Notes under the pieces: model-generated
Told to the model about the DNA's origin: nothing
Seen by the model: only the letters and a program-made list of their open reading frames with translations
Databases searched by the model: none
Assembly: GCA_035514535.1 (NCBI GenBank)
Contig: DATKAZ010000067.1
Location: forward strand, 1 to 64,000
Length of the DNA stretch: 64,000 nt
Origin: XN24 sp035514535
GTDB taxonomy: Bacteria; Pseudomonadota; Gammaproteobacteria; Steroidobacterales; XN24
Reading direction: 5' to 3'
Shown here: piece by piece, positions 32,948 to 41,996 of the stretch
Layout of the letters: each line of letters begins with the position of its first letter
Numbering within the stretch: position 1 is the stretch's first letter
Position numbers and translations under genes: made by a program

Positions 32948-35900
32948 GCGCCGGCCGGTCGATCAGCCCTGCCGGGACGCCGCCCTGGCGCCGGACCGCA
33001 GTTGCATCGTGCAGGCGCCCGCCGGCTCCGGCAAGACGGAGCTCCTCACGCAACGCTTCCTGCGCCTGCTGGGCGTCGTCGAGCGGCCCGAGGAAATCAT
33101 CGCGATCACTTTCACGCGCAAGGCCGCAGGCGAGATGCGCCACCGCATACTCGAGTCGTTGCGGCTCGGCAGCATGGACGCGATGCCGCAGGAGTCCCAC
33201 CTGCAGCGGACCTGGTCGCTGGCGCGCGAGGCGCTGGCGCGCGACCGCGAACTCGGCTGGGGCCTGCGCGACAATCCGCGCCGGTTGCGCGTCGAAACCA
33301 TCGATGCGCTGAATGCGTGGCTGGCCCGGCAATTGCCGATGTCGTCGCGTCTCGGCGCGGCCCCGGTGATCGCCGACGATGCCGAGCCGGTGTATCGGCA
33401 GACGGCTCGCGAGATCCTGCTCGCGGCCGGCGGCGCAGAAGATCACGGGCCGCACGCCGCCGCGCTGCTGGCGCACCTCGGCGGCCGCTTTTCGCAGGCG
33501 GAAGCACTGCTGATCGCGATGCTCAAGGCGCGCGATCATTGGCTCGGCAGGATCATCGGCCGCAGCGGCGCGGATCCGGCCGCGTTGCGCGCCACTCTCG
33601 ACCGGGCCGTGCGGCACTTCGTCGAGGACGAGCTGCGGCGTGCCCGGGCGGAACTGCCGCAAGCCGCACTGGACGAGATCATGCGGCTCGGGGCGGCCGC
33701 AGCCGAGCGCGAGCCGGATACGGAAATGCTTGCGCCGCTGAGGGGGGCCACTTCGCTGCCGCCGCCCACGGCCGCGGAGCTGTCGCGCTGGCGTGCCCTC
33801 GCTGAACTGCTCCTCACGCGGGGCGGCACGTGGCGCAGGACGCTGAACAAGAACACGGGCTTTCCGCCGGCCGCCAGGGAGGCAAAGGCACAAATGCTGG
33901 CATTGCTGGAACAACTGGCCGCCAGCTGCGACCCGGTCGTGATGCAGCGCGTGCGCGCGCTGCCCGCGCCCGCCTACGACGACCTGCGCTGGGGCATCCT
34001 CGAGCATTTGCTGGTCTTGCTGCCGGTGTGCGCGGCCGCTCTCGATGTCGCCTTCGCGGCACGTGGCGAAAGCGATTATGTCGGCATCGCCCGCGCCGCA
34101 CTGGACGCGCTCGGCCCGCCGGATGCGCCGACGGACCTCGCCCTCGCGCTGGACTGCCGCATCAGCCACCTGCTGGTGGACGAGTTCCAGGACACGTCGC
34201 AGGCGCAGGTCGAGCTGCTGGAACGGCTCACGGCCGGCTGGGTGCCGGGCGACGGGCGCACGTTGTTCTGTGTCGGCGACCCGATGCAGTCCATCTACCG
34301 CTTTCGCGAGGCCGACGTCGGGCGGTTCCTCCGCGCGCAGCAGCAAGGCATCGGCGATTTGCCGCTCGAGCCGCTGCGGCTGGAGGTCAACTTCCGCAGC
34401 CAGGCCGCGCTGGTCGACTGGATATCCGGGACCTTCCCGGCCATCTTCCCGCGGCGGCCGGACCTGGCGCTCGGCGCGGTGCCGTTTGCGCCCTCGGCGG
34501 CGTGGCACGAGGCGCTTTCCGGCGCGGCCCTCGAGTGCCTCGCGGTGCCCGCGCGCGATGCACGCGCCGAGGCCGCCGCGGTGGTGGCAACCGTGCAGCG
34601 CCTGCGCCGCGAGGAGCCGGCGGCGAGCATTGCCATCCTCGTGCGCAGCCGCCGGCACCTGGCGCACATCACGCCCGCGCTCAAGGCCGCCGGGGTGGCA
34701 TTCAGCGCCGTGGAGATCGAGCCGCTGGCGGAGGGCCCGGCGATCCGCGATCTCGAGTCGCTCACCCGGGCGCTGTGTCACCGCGCCGATCGCACCGCCT
34801 GGCTCGCCGTATTGCGGGCGCCATGGTGCGGCCTGCAGCTCGCGGACCTCCTGGCGATCGCCGGCGAGCGCCACGATGACATCTGGTCGCGGGCGAACGA
34901 CGCCGCGGTGCACCGTAGCCTCAGCCTGGCAGGACGGCGGCGGCTGGAGCGAATCATCCCGGTGCTCGGCGCAGCGCTCGCGGAGCGGGGCCGGCGGCCA
35001 CTGCGCCGCGTCGTCGAGGGCGCGTGGCTGGCGCTCGGCGGGCCGGCCACGCTGGATCGTGCGGCGGAGCTCGCCGATGCACGCGCGTTTCTCGAGTTCC
35101 TCGACGGTTGCGCGCGCCACGGTGACCTCGACGATTCCCCCGGCCTGAGCAGCCTGCTGGACGACCTGTACGCGGCGCCCGACACGGTGGCCGGCGATGC
35201 GGTGCAGCTGCTGACCATCCACAAGGCAAAAGGCCTCGAGTTCGACCACGTCGTGCTGCCGGGCCTGGATCGCAGCAGCGGCCGGGGCGAAAAGCGCCTG
35301 CTGCGCTGGCTCGAGCAGGTGCGGGAGGAGGGCACGGACCTGATTCTCGCGCCGCTCGAGCCGCTGGGCGCACAGCGCGATGAGCTGCACCAGTCCCTGC
35401 GCGAGCTGGATACGCGCCGCGACCTGCTCGAACTGGACAGGGTGCTGTACGTCGCGCTGACCCGTGCGCGGCGCCGGCTGCACCTGGTGGCGGGAATCGC
35501 GGCCGACGACCCCGCAACGGGCGTGCCGCCGGCGCCCCGGGCCGGCACGTTGCTGGCCCGTCTTTGGCCCGCGCTGGGAGAAACGTTTCTGGCGGCACGT
35601 GCGCACACGGCAGGCAACGGCCCGGCGCCTGCGCGGCCGGCGGCCGCACTGCGGCGCCTCGCGGTCGACTGGGCACCGCCGCCGTGGCCGCCGGCCGTGG
35701 CCTGGCAGGCGAGCGAGTGCCCGCCGGCGCCACCGGGCCCGGCACCGGAGTATGACTGGGTGGGGCGCGAGGCGCGCGCGGTGGGTGTCGTGGTGCATCG
35801 CCTGCTGCAGGTCATTGCCGCCGACGGTCCGGAGGCGTGGCCCGCGGCCCGACTGCGCGGCACCACGGTGCTGCTCGGCTCCATGCTGCGCGAGGCCGGC

Positions 35901-36299
35901 CTGGCCGCGGACGAGCTGGCGGCCGCCCTGGAGCGTTGCCGCGCCGCGCTGCAGCGCACGCTAGAAGATCCGCGGGGCCGCTGGTTACTGGACCCGGGAC
36001 ATCACGACTGCGCCAGTGAACGCGCGGTGAGCGGCCGTCTCGACGGGCGCCAGGTGAACGGTGTCATCGATCGCAGCTTCGTGGACGAGGCGGGCGCGCT
36101 GTGGATCGTGGACTTCAAGGCAGGGCATCACGCGGGCGGCGACCTCGACGCCTTCCTCGACAGTGAGCGGGAACGCTATCGGCCGCAGCTGGAGCGTTAC
36201 GCGCGCCTGCTGGCGCCGCAGCATGACGGACCGATCAGGCTCGGGCTCTACTTTCCGCAGCACGCGGGCTGGCGGGAGTGGCCCGCGCAGGGCGAGTGA
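32940..36299 (+). CDS. AddA-like UvrD-family helicase-nuclease
   Basis: 1119 residues. Superfamily 1 motifs: I QAPAGSGKTELLTQRF, Ia ITFTRKAAGEMRHRI, II LLVDEFQDTSQAQ (near 415), III GDPMQSIYRFREADV, IV EVNFRSQAAL, V TIHKAKGLEFDHVVLPG (near 760), VI YVALTRARRRLHLV. A C-terminal RecB-family nuclease domain holds INGVIDRS-like NGVIDRSFV and LWIVDFKAGHH. With the preceding AddB-like gene it forms a two-subunit double-strand-break resection enzyme that likely replaces or adds to RecBCD. Convergent with gspN, 2 bp apart. Confidence 0.88.
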   Translation: MTERRPVDQPCRDAALAPDRSCIVQAPAGSGKTELLTQRFLRLLGVVERPEEIIAITFTRKAAGEMRHRILESLRLGSMDAMPQESHLQRTWSLAREALARDRELGWGLRDNPRRLRVETIDALNAWLARQLPMSSRLGAAPVIADDAEPVYRQTAREILLAAGGAEDHGPHAAALLAHLGGRFSQAEALLIAMLKARDHWLGRIIGRSGADPAALRATLDRAVRHFVEDELRRARAELPQAALDEIMRLGAAAAEREPDTEMLAPLRGATSLPPPTAAELSRWRALAELLLTRGGTWRRTLNKNTGFPPAAREAKAQMLALLEQLAASCDPVVMQRVRALPAPAYDDLRWGILEHLLVLLPVCAAALDVAFAARGESDYVGIARAALDALGPPDAPTDLALALDCRISHLLVDEFQDTSQAQVELLERLTAGWVPGDGRTLFCVGDPMQSIYRFREADVGRFLRAQQQGIGDLPLEPLRLEVNFRSQAALVDWISGTFPAIFPRRPDLALGAVPFAPSAAWHEALSGAALECLAVPARDARAEAAAVVATVQRLRREEPAASIAILVRSRRHLAHITPALKAAGVAFSAVEIEPLAEGPAIRDLESLTRALCHRADRTAWLAVLRAPWCGLQLADLLAIAGERHDDIWSRANDAAVHRSLSLAGRRRLERIIPVLGAALAERGRRPLRRVVEGAWLALGGPATLDRAAELADARAFLEFLDGCARHGDLDDSPGLSSLLDDLYAAPDTVAGDAVQLLTIHKAKGLEFDHVVLPGLDRSSGRGEKRLLRWLEQVREEGTDLILAPLEPLGAQRDELHQSLRELDTRRDLLELDRVLYVALTRARRRLHLVAGIAADDPATGVPPAPRAGTLLARLWPALGETFLAARAHTAGNGPAPARPAAALRRLAVDWAPPPWPPAVAWQASECPPAPPGPAPEYDWVGREARAVGVVVHRLLQVIAADGPEAWPAARLRGTTVLLGSMLREAGLAADELAAALERCRAALQRTLEDPRGRWLLDPGHHDCASERAVSGRLDGRQVNGVIDRSFVDEAGALWIVDFKAGHHAGGDLDAFLDSERERYRPQLERYARLLAPQHDGPIRLGLYFPQHAGWREWPAQGE

Positions 36300-36301
36300 C
36301 C

Positions 36302-37048
36302 TCAGGGCCCGCTGGAGAGCGTCAGTCGACGCCGCCCGTTGCCGATGTCTTCGCCGACGAGCGCCAGGCCGTCGATCAGCTCCCGTGGAGGATTATCGCC
36401 GGGAGCAAGTTCGGCACTGAAATGCCATTGCCCCCGCTCGCGCAGCTCTACCCGGCCGTCGACTTCCAGCGGCCCGCCGACGGAACGGATTTCTGCGCGC
36501 ACGGGGTCGGCCTGCTCGGGAAACAGGAACTCGAATGGGCCGATCGCCATGATAACGCCGGGCAGGATGAGTTCGCCGACGGCGGCGCGTCCCGCGATCG
36601 CCACCGGCCATCCCTGCCGGAGCACCAGCCGCTGGATCGAGATGTGCGCGTTTCCGATCACGCCCACGGGCACGATGGCAGGAGGGAGTGTCGCAAGGTC
36701 CAGTGAGGCCTCCAGGTCGCTGATAGTCTGCCGCCCGCCGGACAGTGAAAATGCGACCCGGCCGCTGGCATGGCCGCCGGGCGGTCGCAACTCGAGGTCC
36801 CAGGCAGGCTGCAATGCCAGCAACCGGGACGGTTGCGCCTCCCATGCGAAATCACCGAGGTTGCGCTCCTGCAACAAGAGTCCCTGGGCGCGGCCACGCC
36901 AGATCGTACCCTCGACACCCCAGGCCTGTACCGTCGGCGGCGCGAACCAGGCCAGCGCGAGGCGCGCGGGGAACATCGCGACGAGACCTGCGAACACGGC
37001 CAACACGCCCGCCGTGACGAGCACCGCCCTGCGTGCCGGCAAGGTCAT
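36302..37048 (-). CDS. gspN: Type II secretion system protein N
   Basis: 248 residues: an N-terminal membrane anchor (VLVTAGVLAVFAGLVAMFP) and a periplasmic beta-rich part with VQAWGVEGTIWRGRAQGLLL, typical of GspN. Last gene of the gspG-N unit and overlaps gspM by 4 bp. GspN is an accessory subunit absent from some systems; its exact role is unclear. Confidence 0.82.
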   Translation of the reverse strand: MTLPARRAVLVTAGVLAVFAGLVAMFPARLALAWFAPPTVQAWGVEGTIWRGRAQGLLLQERNLGDFAWEAQPSRLLALQPAWDLELRPPGGHASGRVAFSLSGGRQTISDLEASLDLATLPPAIVPVGVIGNAHISIQRLVLRQGWPVAIAGRAAVGELILPGVIMAIGPFEFLFPEQADPVRAEIRSVGGPLEVDGRVELRERGQWHFSAELAPGDNPPRELIDGLALVGEDIGNGRRRLTLSSGP

Positions 37049-37533
37049 TGCAATCCCTGACGCAACACCAGGCTCGCGTTGACGCGGCCCTCGTCGGGAG
37101 TGCGGTCGAAACTCGCGGACTCGATCGCGAGGCCTGCGCTGGCATTCAACATGGCGAGCCAGCGCGTGGTGGCATCGAACGCGGCGCCCTCGAGGCGCAC
37201 GCGGATGCCGTCCTCGCCGACGGGCTGGTTACGCGTCAGGGCCGCGCCGAGGCCGACCTCGCGTGCGCTGCGGTCGACGACGACGACCAGTGACTGGCCC
37301 GCGAGGTCGGCCGCCGCGGCCGGCATGTCCGCCGCGGACGCGAGTTCCGCCGCCGCTCCGCGCAGGAACGCCAGGGTATTGCGCTTGGTTTCCACCCGGC
37401 TCGCTGCCGCGGCGGAAGCGCCATAGAGCGGGCCCAGCACCACGCCCCACACGACAAAAATCAGCACCAGGGCGGCGCCGACCGCAACCACCACGCGTTC
37501 CCTGGCTTCCAGGCCGAGATACCAGTTCCTCAT
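37045..37533 (-). CDS. gspM: Type II secretion system protein M
   Basis: 162 residues: short cytoplasmic start MRNWYLGLEARERVVVAVGA, one membrane helix (about residues 14-36), periplasmic coiled coil and a ferredoxin-like end. GspM binds GspL in the inner-membrane platform. Overlaps of 4 bp with gspL and gspN fit an operon. Identity rests mainly on layout and gene order. Confidence 0.82.
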   Translation of the reverse strand: MRNWYLGLEARERVVVAVGAALVLIFVVWGVVLGPLYGASAAAASRVETKRNTLAFLRGAAAELASAADMPAAAADLAGQSLVVVVDRSAREVGLGAALTRNQPVGEDGIRVRLEGAAFDATTRWLAMLNASAGLAIESASFDRTPDEGRVNASLVLRQGLQ

Positions 37534-38774
37534 GCGCCGTCACCGGTCAGCTGGATGCGGCCCTCGACCCCGTCGGCGCGCTGGTTCGCCTGCTGGATCG
37601 TCGCGCTGAAGCGGCCGCCGCGGGCTACCGCCTGGCGTACCTGCTCGAGCGTATCCACGCTCGGCGCCTGCACGCGCAGATCCAGCACGCCTGTCCGGTA
37701 GCTGATGGCCTCGAGCCGGATGCCGGGTGCTTCGTCCAGTGCGCTGCCAAGCGTCTCGAGCGCTCTCAGGAAGCCCTCGTTCGCCGCGCTGCCGCTACCC
37801 CGGACGGCCGCGAGCCGCCGCTCCACCTGGATGCGCGCGTCCTGCATCCGCGCGCCCGGCATGGCCTGCTCAAACGCGGCCGCGATTTCCTGCTCGAGGC
37901 GCGCCTCTTCGCTCTTGAGCTGCATCAGTCGCAACGCCTCCTGGCCCACCAGCACGATCGCCAGTACGACCAGCAGCGCGGCCGCCGTCCGCCACGGCTT
38001 CCACAGCCGATCCAGCTGGGTGCGCGGCGCGAACGGCCCCTGCAGCAGGTTCATCGGCTCGCGCTTCACGACGCCGGTCGCCAGGTGAGGCAGGATCCCC
38101 TCCGGGAGGACGCGCAACTCGAGGCTCGCCAGCCCCGGACGCAAGGCCTCGAGCTGCTCGCCGTACCGGCTGCGCGCCTCGGCGGTCGCGTAGACCGACA
38201 GGTGCTTCGGCTGATCCGGCGAGCCGGGAAACTCCGGCCCGAACCGCAGGCATTCCTCGACGCTGTCGATCTCGACGACCACGGGCAGCCCGTCGCCGCT
38301 GCGCGCGATGCAGCGATCCGTGGCAAGCAGCCAGTTGAGGTGATTGGGTGCCGCCGGGGCCCCCTCGGCCTCTGAGCAGACCACCTGGGGCTCGAGGCCG
38401 GCATCGGCGAGCACAGCGAGCCAGTTCTCCAGTTGCTCGCGATCGACGGCCGCGGCCGCGGTGCTGCCGTCCGCAGCGGTGCGCCCGGCAGCGAAATGCA
38501 ACGCGTCGATGTCCTCCGCGATCTGTTCCTCGAGTGCGAAGGGCAGGGCGCGGAGGACCTTTGCCGCCCCCCGTACGGGCAGCGTGACTCGCGTCAGCAG
38601 CACGTCGACGGCCGGCGCGAGCACGACGACGCGACGGCCTGTCGCGGCGGGCACGGCCATGGCGATCGGACCGGCGCCGGGCACGCCGATACGGCGGCCC
38701 TGCTCGTCGGCCACGATCCAGGTGCCCGTGCCGGTGTCGGCAGGGTCGAGTCTCAGGACAAGGGTTTCAGCCAT
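37530..38774 (-). CDS. gspL: Type II secretion system protein L
   Basis: 414 residues. The cytoplasmic actin-like domain (about 1-265) contains RLDPADTGTGTWIV and ALPFALEEQIAEDID, typical of GspL. One membrane helix follows (TAAALLVVLAIVLVGQEALR, about 268-287), then a periplasmic coiled coil and ferredoxin-like domain. GspL links the cytoplasmic ATPase GspE to GspM. No gspE is in the window. Confidence 0.88.
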   Translation of the reverse strand: MAETLVLRLDPADTGTGTWIVADEQGRRIGVPGAGPIAMAVPAATGRRVVVLAPAVDVLLTRVTLPVRGAAKVLRALPFALEEQIAEDIDALHFAAGRTAADGSTAAAAVDREQLENWLAVLADAGLEPQVVCSEAEGAPAAPNHLNWLLATDRCIARSGDGLPVVVEIDSVEECLRFGPEFPGSPDQPKHLSVYATAEARSRYGEQLEALRPGLASLELRVLPEGILPHLATGVVKREPMNLLQGPFAPRTQLDRLWKPWRTAAALLVVLAIVLVGQEALRLMQLKSEEARLEQEIAAAFEQAMPGARMQDARIQVERRLAAVRGSGSAANEGFLRALETLGSALDEAPGIRLEAISYRTGVLDLRVQAPSVDTLEQVRQAVARGGRFSATIQQANQRADGVEGRIQLTGDGA

Positions 38775-38787
38775 GGCTATCGCGAGT

Positions 38788-39711
38788 TTACTCGTCTGCG
38801 AAGCTGCGGATCACTGTGGCAACAGACCCCGCCGCGTCGCGGTGGAGGAGACTGTACATGGTGAATCGCTGGGTGCCAATATCAACGCGAACGGAAAGCC
38901 GGAACCAGTTGCTCGACGTGGCGAGTGCCCCGCGGGCATCTTCCGGGATGATATCGCCCAGTTGCTCGAGGGATTCCCAGCCGCCCTCGGGCCTGTCGAG
39001 GATGATTCTTTCCGCCTCGCGATAGCCTAGCGCGTCGGCGGTCGACATCAGCACTTCAGGCAGGGCCGTGTTGATGTTGATGCGCGTGCCGCGCGGCAGG
39101 GCCGCGAGATACGGCCGCAGCGTGACGTATCCGGTGCGCCCGAGCTCGGGGTAGACGAGCAGGATCTCCGACACGCTGGTGATGGGCCTGTTGGCGGTGC
39201 GAAACGGCGGTTGGCGGGACAGATATTCCGAGTCCTCCGCGCCGTCCGGAAAATTCGGCTCGATATCCCGATCGATCCAGTCCGCCATCCGGTCGGCTAG
39301 CCTGACGTCCATGTCGAGGGCGAGGAGCAGTCGGCGGAAGCTTTCCACCGCCAGCGGATCGGTGCCGCCGGCCGCGTCGATCAGGTTGTTGAGGTTGAAA
39401 CGCCCCTGCAGCTCCTCGATGCGCCCCTGGATCTGGCCGCCCTCGATCGGGAGGGGCGTGATCTGCGTCGCCCAGGGCTCGCCGGGATGGTCGACCTGGT
39501 TGTCCTGCGCATCGTCGCGCAGGATTTTCTTCGCCCAAGCCTCGGCCCCGAGCCCGTACATCAGCCCCTGGTCCACCGCGATGCGACCGAACGCGCGCCG
39601 CTGGTCCAGGAACAGGTCCCAGGTCAACGACGCCGCGATGGCCGTCGCCAGCGCCACGACGAGCATCGCTGTGATCAGCGCCGTGCCGCGTTGACGCCTG
39701 GCCGTGCGCAT
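38788..39711 (-). CDS. gspK: Type II secretion minor pseudopilin K
   Basis: 307 residues. The prepilin-type start RRQRGTALITAMLVVALATA lacks the Glu at position 5, as is usual for GspK. The large periplasmic domain contains RFNLNNLIDAAG, ADWIDRDIEPNF and RININTALPEVLMSTADALG, which match the GspK helical insertion. It caps the pseudopilus with GspI and GspJ. 1 bp after gspJ and 13 bp before gspL. Confidence 0.9.
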   Translation of the reverse strand: MRTARRQRGTALITAMLVVALATAIAASLTWDLFLDQRRAFGRIAVDQGLMYGLGAEAWAKKILRDDAQDNQVDHPGEPWATQITPLPIEGGQIQGRIEELQGRFNLNNLIDAAGGTDPLAVESFRRLLLALDMDVRLADRMADWIDRDIEPNFPDGAEDSEYLSRQPPFRTANRPITSVSEILLVYPELGRTGYVTLRPYLAALPRGTRININTALPEVLMSTADALGYREAERIILDRPEGGWESLEQLGDIIPEDARGALATSSNWFRLSVRVDIGTQRFTMYSLLHRDAAGSVATVIRSFADE

Positions 39712-39712
39712 C

Positions 39713-40315
39713 TCAGGTCCCGACCTCGATCAGGCGGCGTATCTCGCCCATGTCCTCGAGGTCGATGATGAATTCGATCGCGGTGGGAAGGGCGGCCGGA
39801 TCCTGCTCTCCCGCTCCCGCCGGCCACTCCTCGCTCCAGCCGCCACCGCTGAAGAATCGCAGGCGAAACTCGCGCACGCCATCGAGGAGCTCGCGCTCCG
39901 CCGGCTCCTCGGCGAGCGTGTGGTCCGGAACAAACCAGTGCAGCCGCAACAGGCGATCCCCGTCCAGCTGGTAGGCCACGCGCTGCACGGCGGCCCGTGG
40001 CTGGCCGAGCGGATTGCTCCAGCCGCCGCGGCTGAACTCGACGATATAATTGCGCCGCGCGTCGGCGACGAGCGCGCTGCGCACCCCGTCGCCGATCTCC
40101 TCGCGAACGGGACGGGGATTCAGCTGGTACAGGTCACGGCTGAGCTGCTGCACCGCGAACTGGACCTCGCGAAAGCGCTCCGCACTGTCGCGGGCGATGA
40201 CCTGCTGCGCCAGCACGGCCTGCAGTCCGCCGTAGGCCATGACGCCGACCACGGCAAAGATCGCGACTGCGACCAGCACTTCGAGCAGCGTGAACCCGCG
40301 CGCGCGCAGCCTCAT
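39713..40315 (-). CDS. gspJ: Type II secretion minor pseudopilin J
   Basis: 200 residues. Prepilin leader RARGFTLLEVLVAVAIFAVV with GFTLLE cleavage site, then family features such as VMAYGGLQAVLAQQ, LSRDLYQLNPRPVREEIGD and LLRLHWFVPDHTLAEEPAER. Part of the pseudopilus tip with GspI and GspK. Overlaps gspI by 4 bp. Confidence 0.9.
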   Translation of the reverse strand: MRLRARGFTLLEVLVAVAIFAVVGVMAYGGLQAVLAQQVIARDSAERFREVQFAVQQLSRDLYQLNPRPVREEIGDGVRSALVADARRNYIVEFSRGGWSNPLGQPRAAVQRVAYQLDGDRLLRLHWFVPDHTLAEEPAERELLDGVREFRLRFFSGGGWSEEWPAGAGEQDPAALPTAIEFIIDLEDMGEIRRLIEVGT

Positions 40316-40824
40316 TCTTCGTCCTCTTCCTCGGGTGGCTCCGGCGCCTCCACCGCGTCGGGCTCATCGGGCGCTTGGTCGTCGTCGCCGGGCGCACGGC
40401 CGCCGGCCGGTGCGCTCGCGCCCCACCAGTCGATGTACGCGTGCGTAGCGGCGAAACCCCGCGCGACGAACCCGCTGACGATGGTCACAGGCTCGTCGGG
40501 CCGTTCCTCGTGGGCCACGGACAGGTCGATCCGCCGCAAGTCGGCCACGCCCGTCTCCGAAATGTCGGCTTCCCAGCGCCACTCGAGGCCCGCGAACTCG
40601 ACGTCGCCGTCGAAGCTGCCTACTTCGGGGAAATTACCGGAGATCCTGATCCGCGTGATCTCGTTCATGGCGATCCAGTCGGCCAGGGCGCGTTCGCGCA
40701 GGACGGCCGTCGAGTGTGCCATCTGGATGACGGCATTAAACGCGGCAATGAGCCCGATCGAAACGATGGCGAGCGCCACCATCACTTCCAGCAACGTGAA
40801 TCCACGGATACCGCGCCGGGTCAT
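40312..40824 (-). CDS. gspI: Type II secretion minor pseudopilin I with acidic tail
   Basis: 170 residues from MTRRGIRGFTLLEVMVALAI with the GFTLLE processing site. The body (LADWIAMNEITRIRISGNFP, EWRWEADISET) follows GspI. The C-terminal 40 residues are an unusual extension rich in Ala/Pro/Gly and then Asp/Glu (ending PEPPEEEDEE), beyond the normal length of about 125-130. The tail may bind calcium or the tip partners, or be neutral. Overlaps gspJ and gspH by 4 bp each. Confidence 0.88.
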   Translation of the reverse strand: MTRRGIRGFTLLEVMVALAIVSIGLIAAFNAVIQMAHSTAVLRERALADWIAMNEITRIRISGNFPEVGSFDGDVEFAGLEWRWEADISETGVADLRRIDLSVAHEERPDEPVTIVSGFVARGFAATHAYIDWWGASAPAGGRAPGDDDQAPDEPDAVEAPEPPEEEDEE

Positions 40825-41402
40825 CGCCGCGACTCCGGCGCGATCACCTCGATATCGCCTTGCGCCCTGCCGCGCAGCATCCACGCGTCTGCGACGAAGC
40901 CGGCGACGAGGAACAGCTCGAAGGACGTCGCTTCGCCGCTGGAGAACAGCGCGACCTGCGGCACGAGTTCATCCCGCGGTCGCTCACGGCGGTCATCCGC
41001 CTCGTCGACCACCACTTCGCGGCCGTCAACGGCGAGCACCACGCGCAAATCCCCGCCGAGCGTACGCTCCCGCAGGTACGCCTCGTCGTCCACGACCGAC
41101 CACAATCCGCTGTCGGGATCGAAGGACAGGAAACGGTAACCGGCGGCGAAAAATTCCACGCCGAAATCGCGCCCCTGGACGAGCGCTTCTTCTGCGACCA
41201 GATCAAGCAGCGCGGCGAGCCGCCGGGCCTCGGTTTCGGCCGGTTCGTCCGAGCGCAGCGTTGCCATCGACAACAGGACCATGCCCGCCATCATCGCCAG
41301 GATGACGATCACGACCAACAGTTCGATCAGGGAGAAACCGGCGCCATGGCGCGGCCCGGCGCGGCGCGGCTCAGTAGACAGACCAGTTGCCGATTTCAGC
41401 AT
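40821..41402 (-). CDS. gspH: Type II secretion minor pseudopilin H
   Basis: 193 residues from MLKSATGLST; prepilin site GAGFSLIELLVVIVILAMMA. The body DEPAETEARRLAALLDLVAE, EALVQGRDFGVEFFAAGYRF fits GspH. It overlaps gspG by 32 bp, since ATG 41402 lies inside the end of gspG; a start further inside would cut the leader short. The frame upstream of this ATG is gspG shadow. Confidence 0.85.
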   Translation of the reverse strand: MLKSATGLSTEPRRAGPRHGAGFSLIELLVVIVILAMMAGMVLLSMATLRSDEPAETEARRLAALLDLVAEEALVQGRDFGVEFFAAGYRFLSFDPDSGLWSVVDDEAYLRERTLGGDLRVVLAVDGREVVVDEADDRRERPRDELVPQVALFSSGEATSFELFLVAGFVADAWMLRGRAQGDIEVIAPESRR

Positions 41403-41838
41403 TGATGCCTTCGCCGCCCGGCTCCCCATTGGCCCCGTAGGTGAAGACATCGAACTCCCCGTGCTGGCCCGGATACAGGTAACGGTAGGTGTTGTTCCAC
41501 GGGTCCTTGGGCAGCTTGTCGAGGTACGGGCCGCGCCAGTTGCGCACGGTCGGGTCATTGGGCTGCGACGTAAGGGCTTCGAGCCCCTGGTCGGTGCTCG
41601 GGTAACGCGAGTTGTCCATGTAGTAGAGCTTGAGCGCACTCTCGATCCCGCGGATGTCCTGCTTGGCGCGGTTGATCGACGCGTCATCGATGCGGCTGAT
41701 GACGTTCGGCGCCACGATTGCCGCGAGGATGCCGAGGATCACCACGACCACCATGATCTCGATCAGCGTGAAGCCTGCCTGACGCAGGCCGGCCGGTCCT
41801 GCGCGCATAGCGGAAAGCATTCTGTTGGACGACATCAT
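41371..41838 (-). CDS. gspG: Type II secretion major pseudopilin G
   Basis: 155 residues from MMSSNRMLSAMRAGPAGLRQ. Leader and helix QAGFTLIEIMVVVVILGILA with the Glu5; then APNVISRIDDASINRAKQDI, RYPSTDQGLEALTSQP, GPYLDKLPKDPWNNTYRYLY and PGQHGEFDVFTYGANGEPGG, all hallmarks of GspG. First gene of an eight-gene minus-strand unit G-H-I-J-K-L-M-N. GspC, D, E, F and O are not in this window. GAGG precedes the start; ATG 41835 is an alternative. Divergent from fabD. Confidence 0.94.
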   Translation of the reverse strand: MMSSNRMLSAMRAGPAGLRQAGFTLIEIMVVVVILGILAAIVAPNVISRIDDASINRAKQDIRGIESALKLYYMDNSRYPSTDQGLEALTSQPNDPTVRNWRGPYLDKLPKDPWNNTYRYLYPGQHGEFDVFTYGANGEPGGEGINAEIGNWSVY

Positions 41839-41960
41839 CGAGCCTCGGCTGACGGGCGCCCGGAATTCGCTGCCGGGCGCGAGGTTTATCTTGCCCGTCA
41901 TGATATCAGACGCACGGAACACCTGGCCGCCGCCGCGGCGCCCCGACCGGCGACTCTGAC

Positions 41961-41966
41961 TATAAT
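41961..41966 (+). promoter_or_regulatory. -10 box of fabD
   Basis: Perfect TATAAT 30 bases before ATG 41997, preceded by CTCTGAC, which is close to an extended -10 (TG) element. No clear -35. Its presence directly in front of fabD indicates that the fab operon starts here. Confidence 0.5.
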
Positions 41967-41996
41967 GGCGACCCCCGCGTTGCAGGAGTGACACAG

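Noticed and set aside
28531..35798. Very long minus-strand frames (1106 and 1085 codons)
   Set aside because: They mirror malQ and the AddB/AddA-like genes, are Arg/Pro/Ser rich with no motifs, and result from codon bias.
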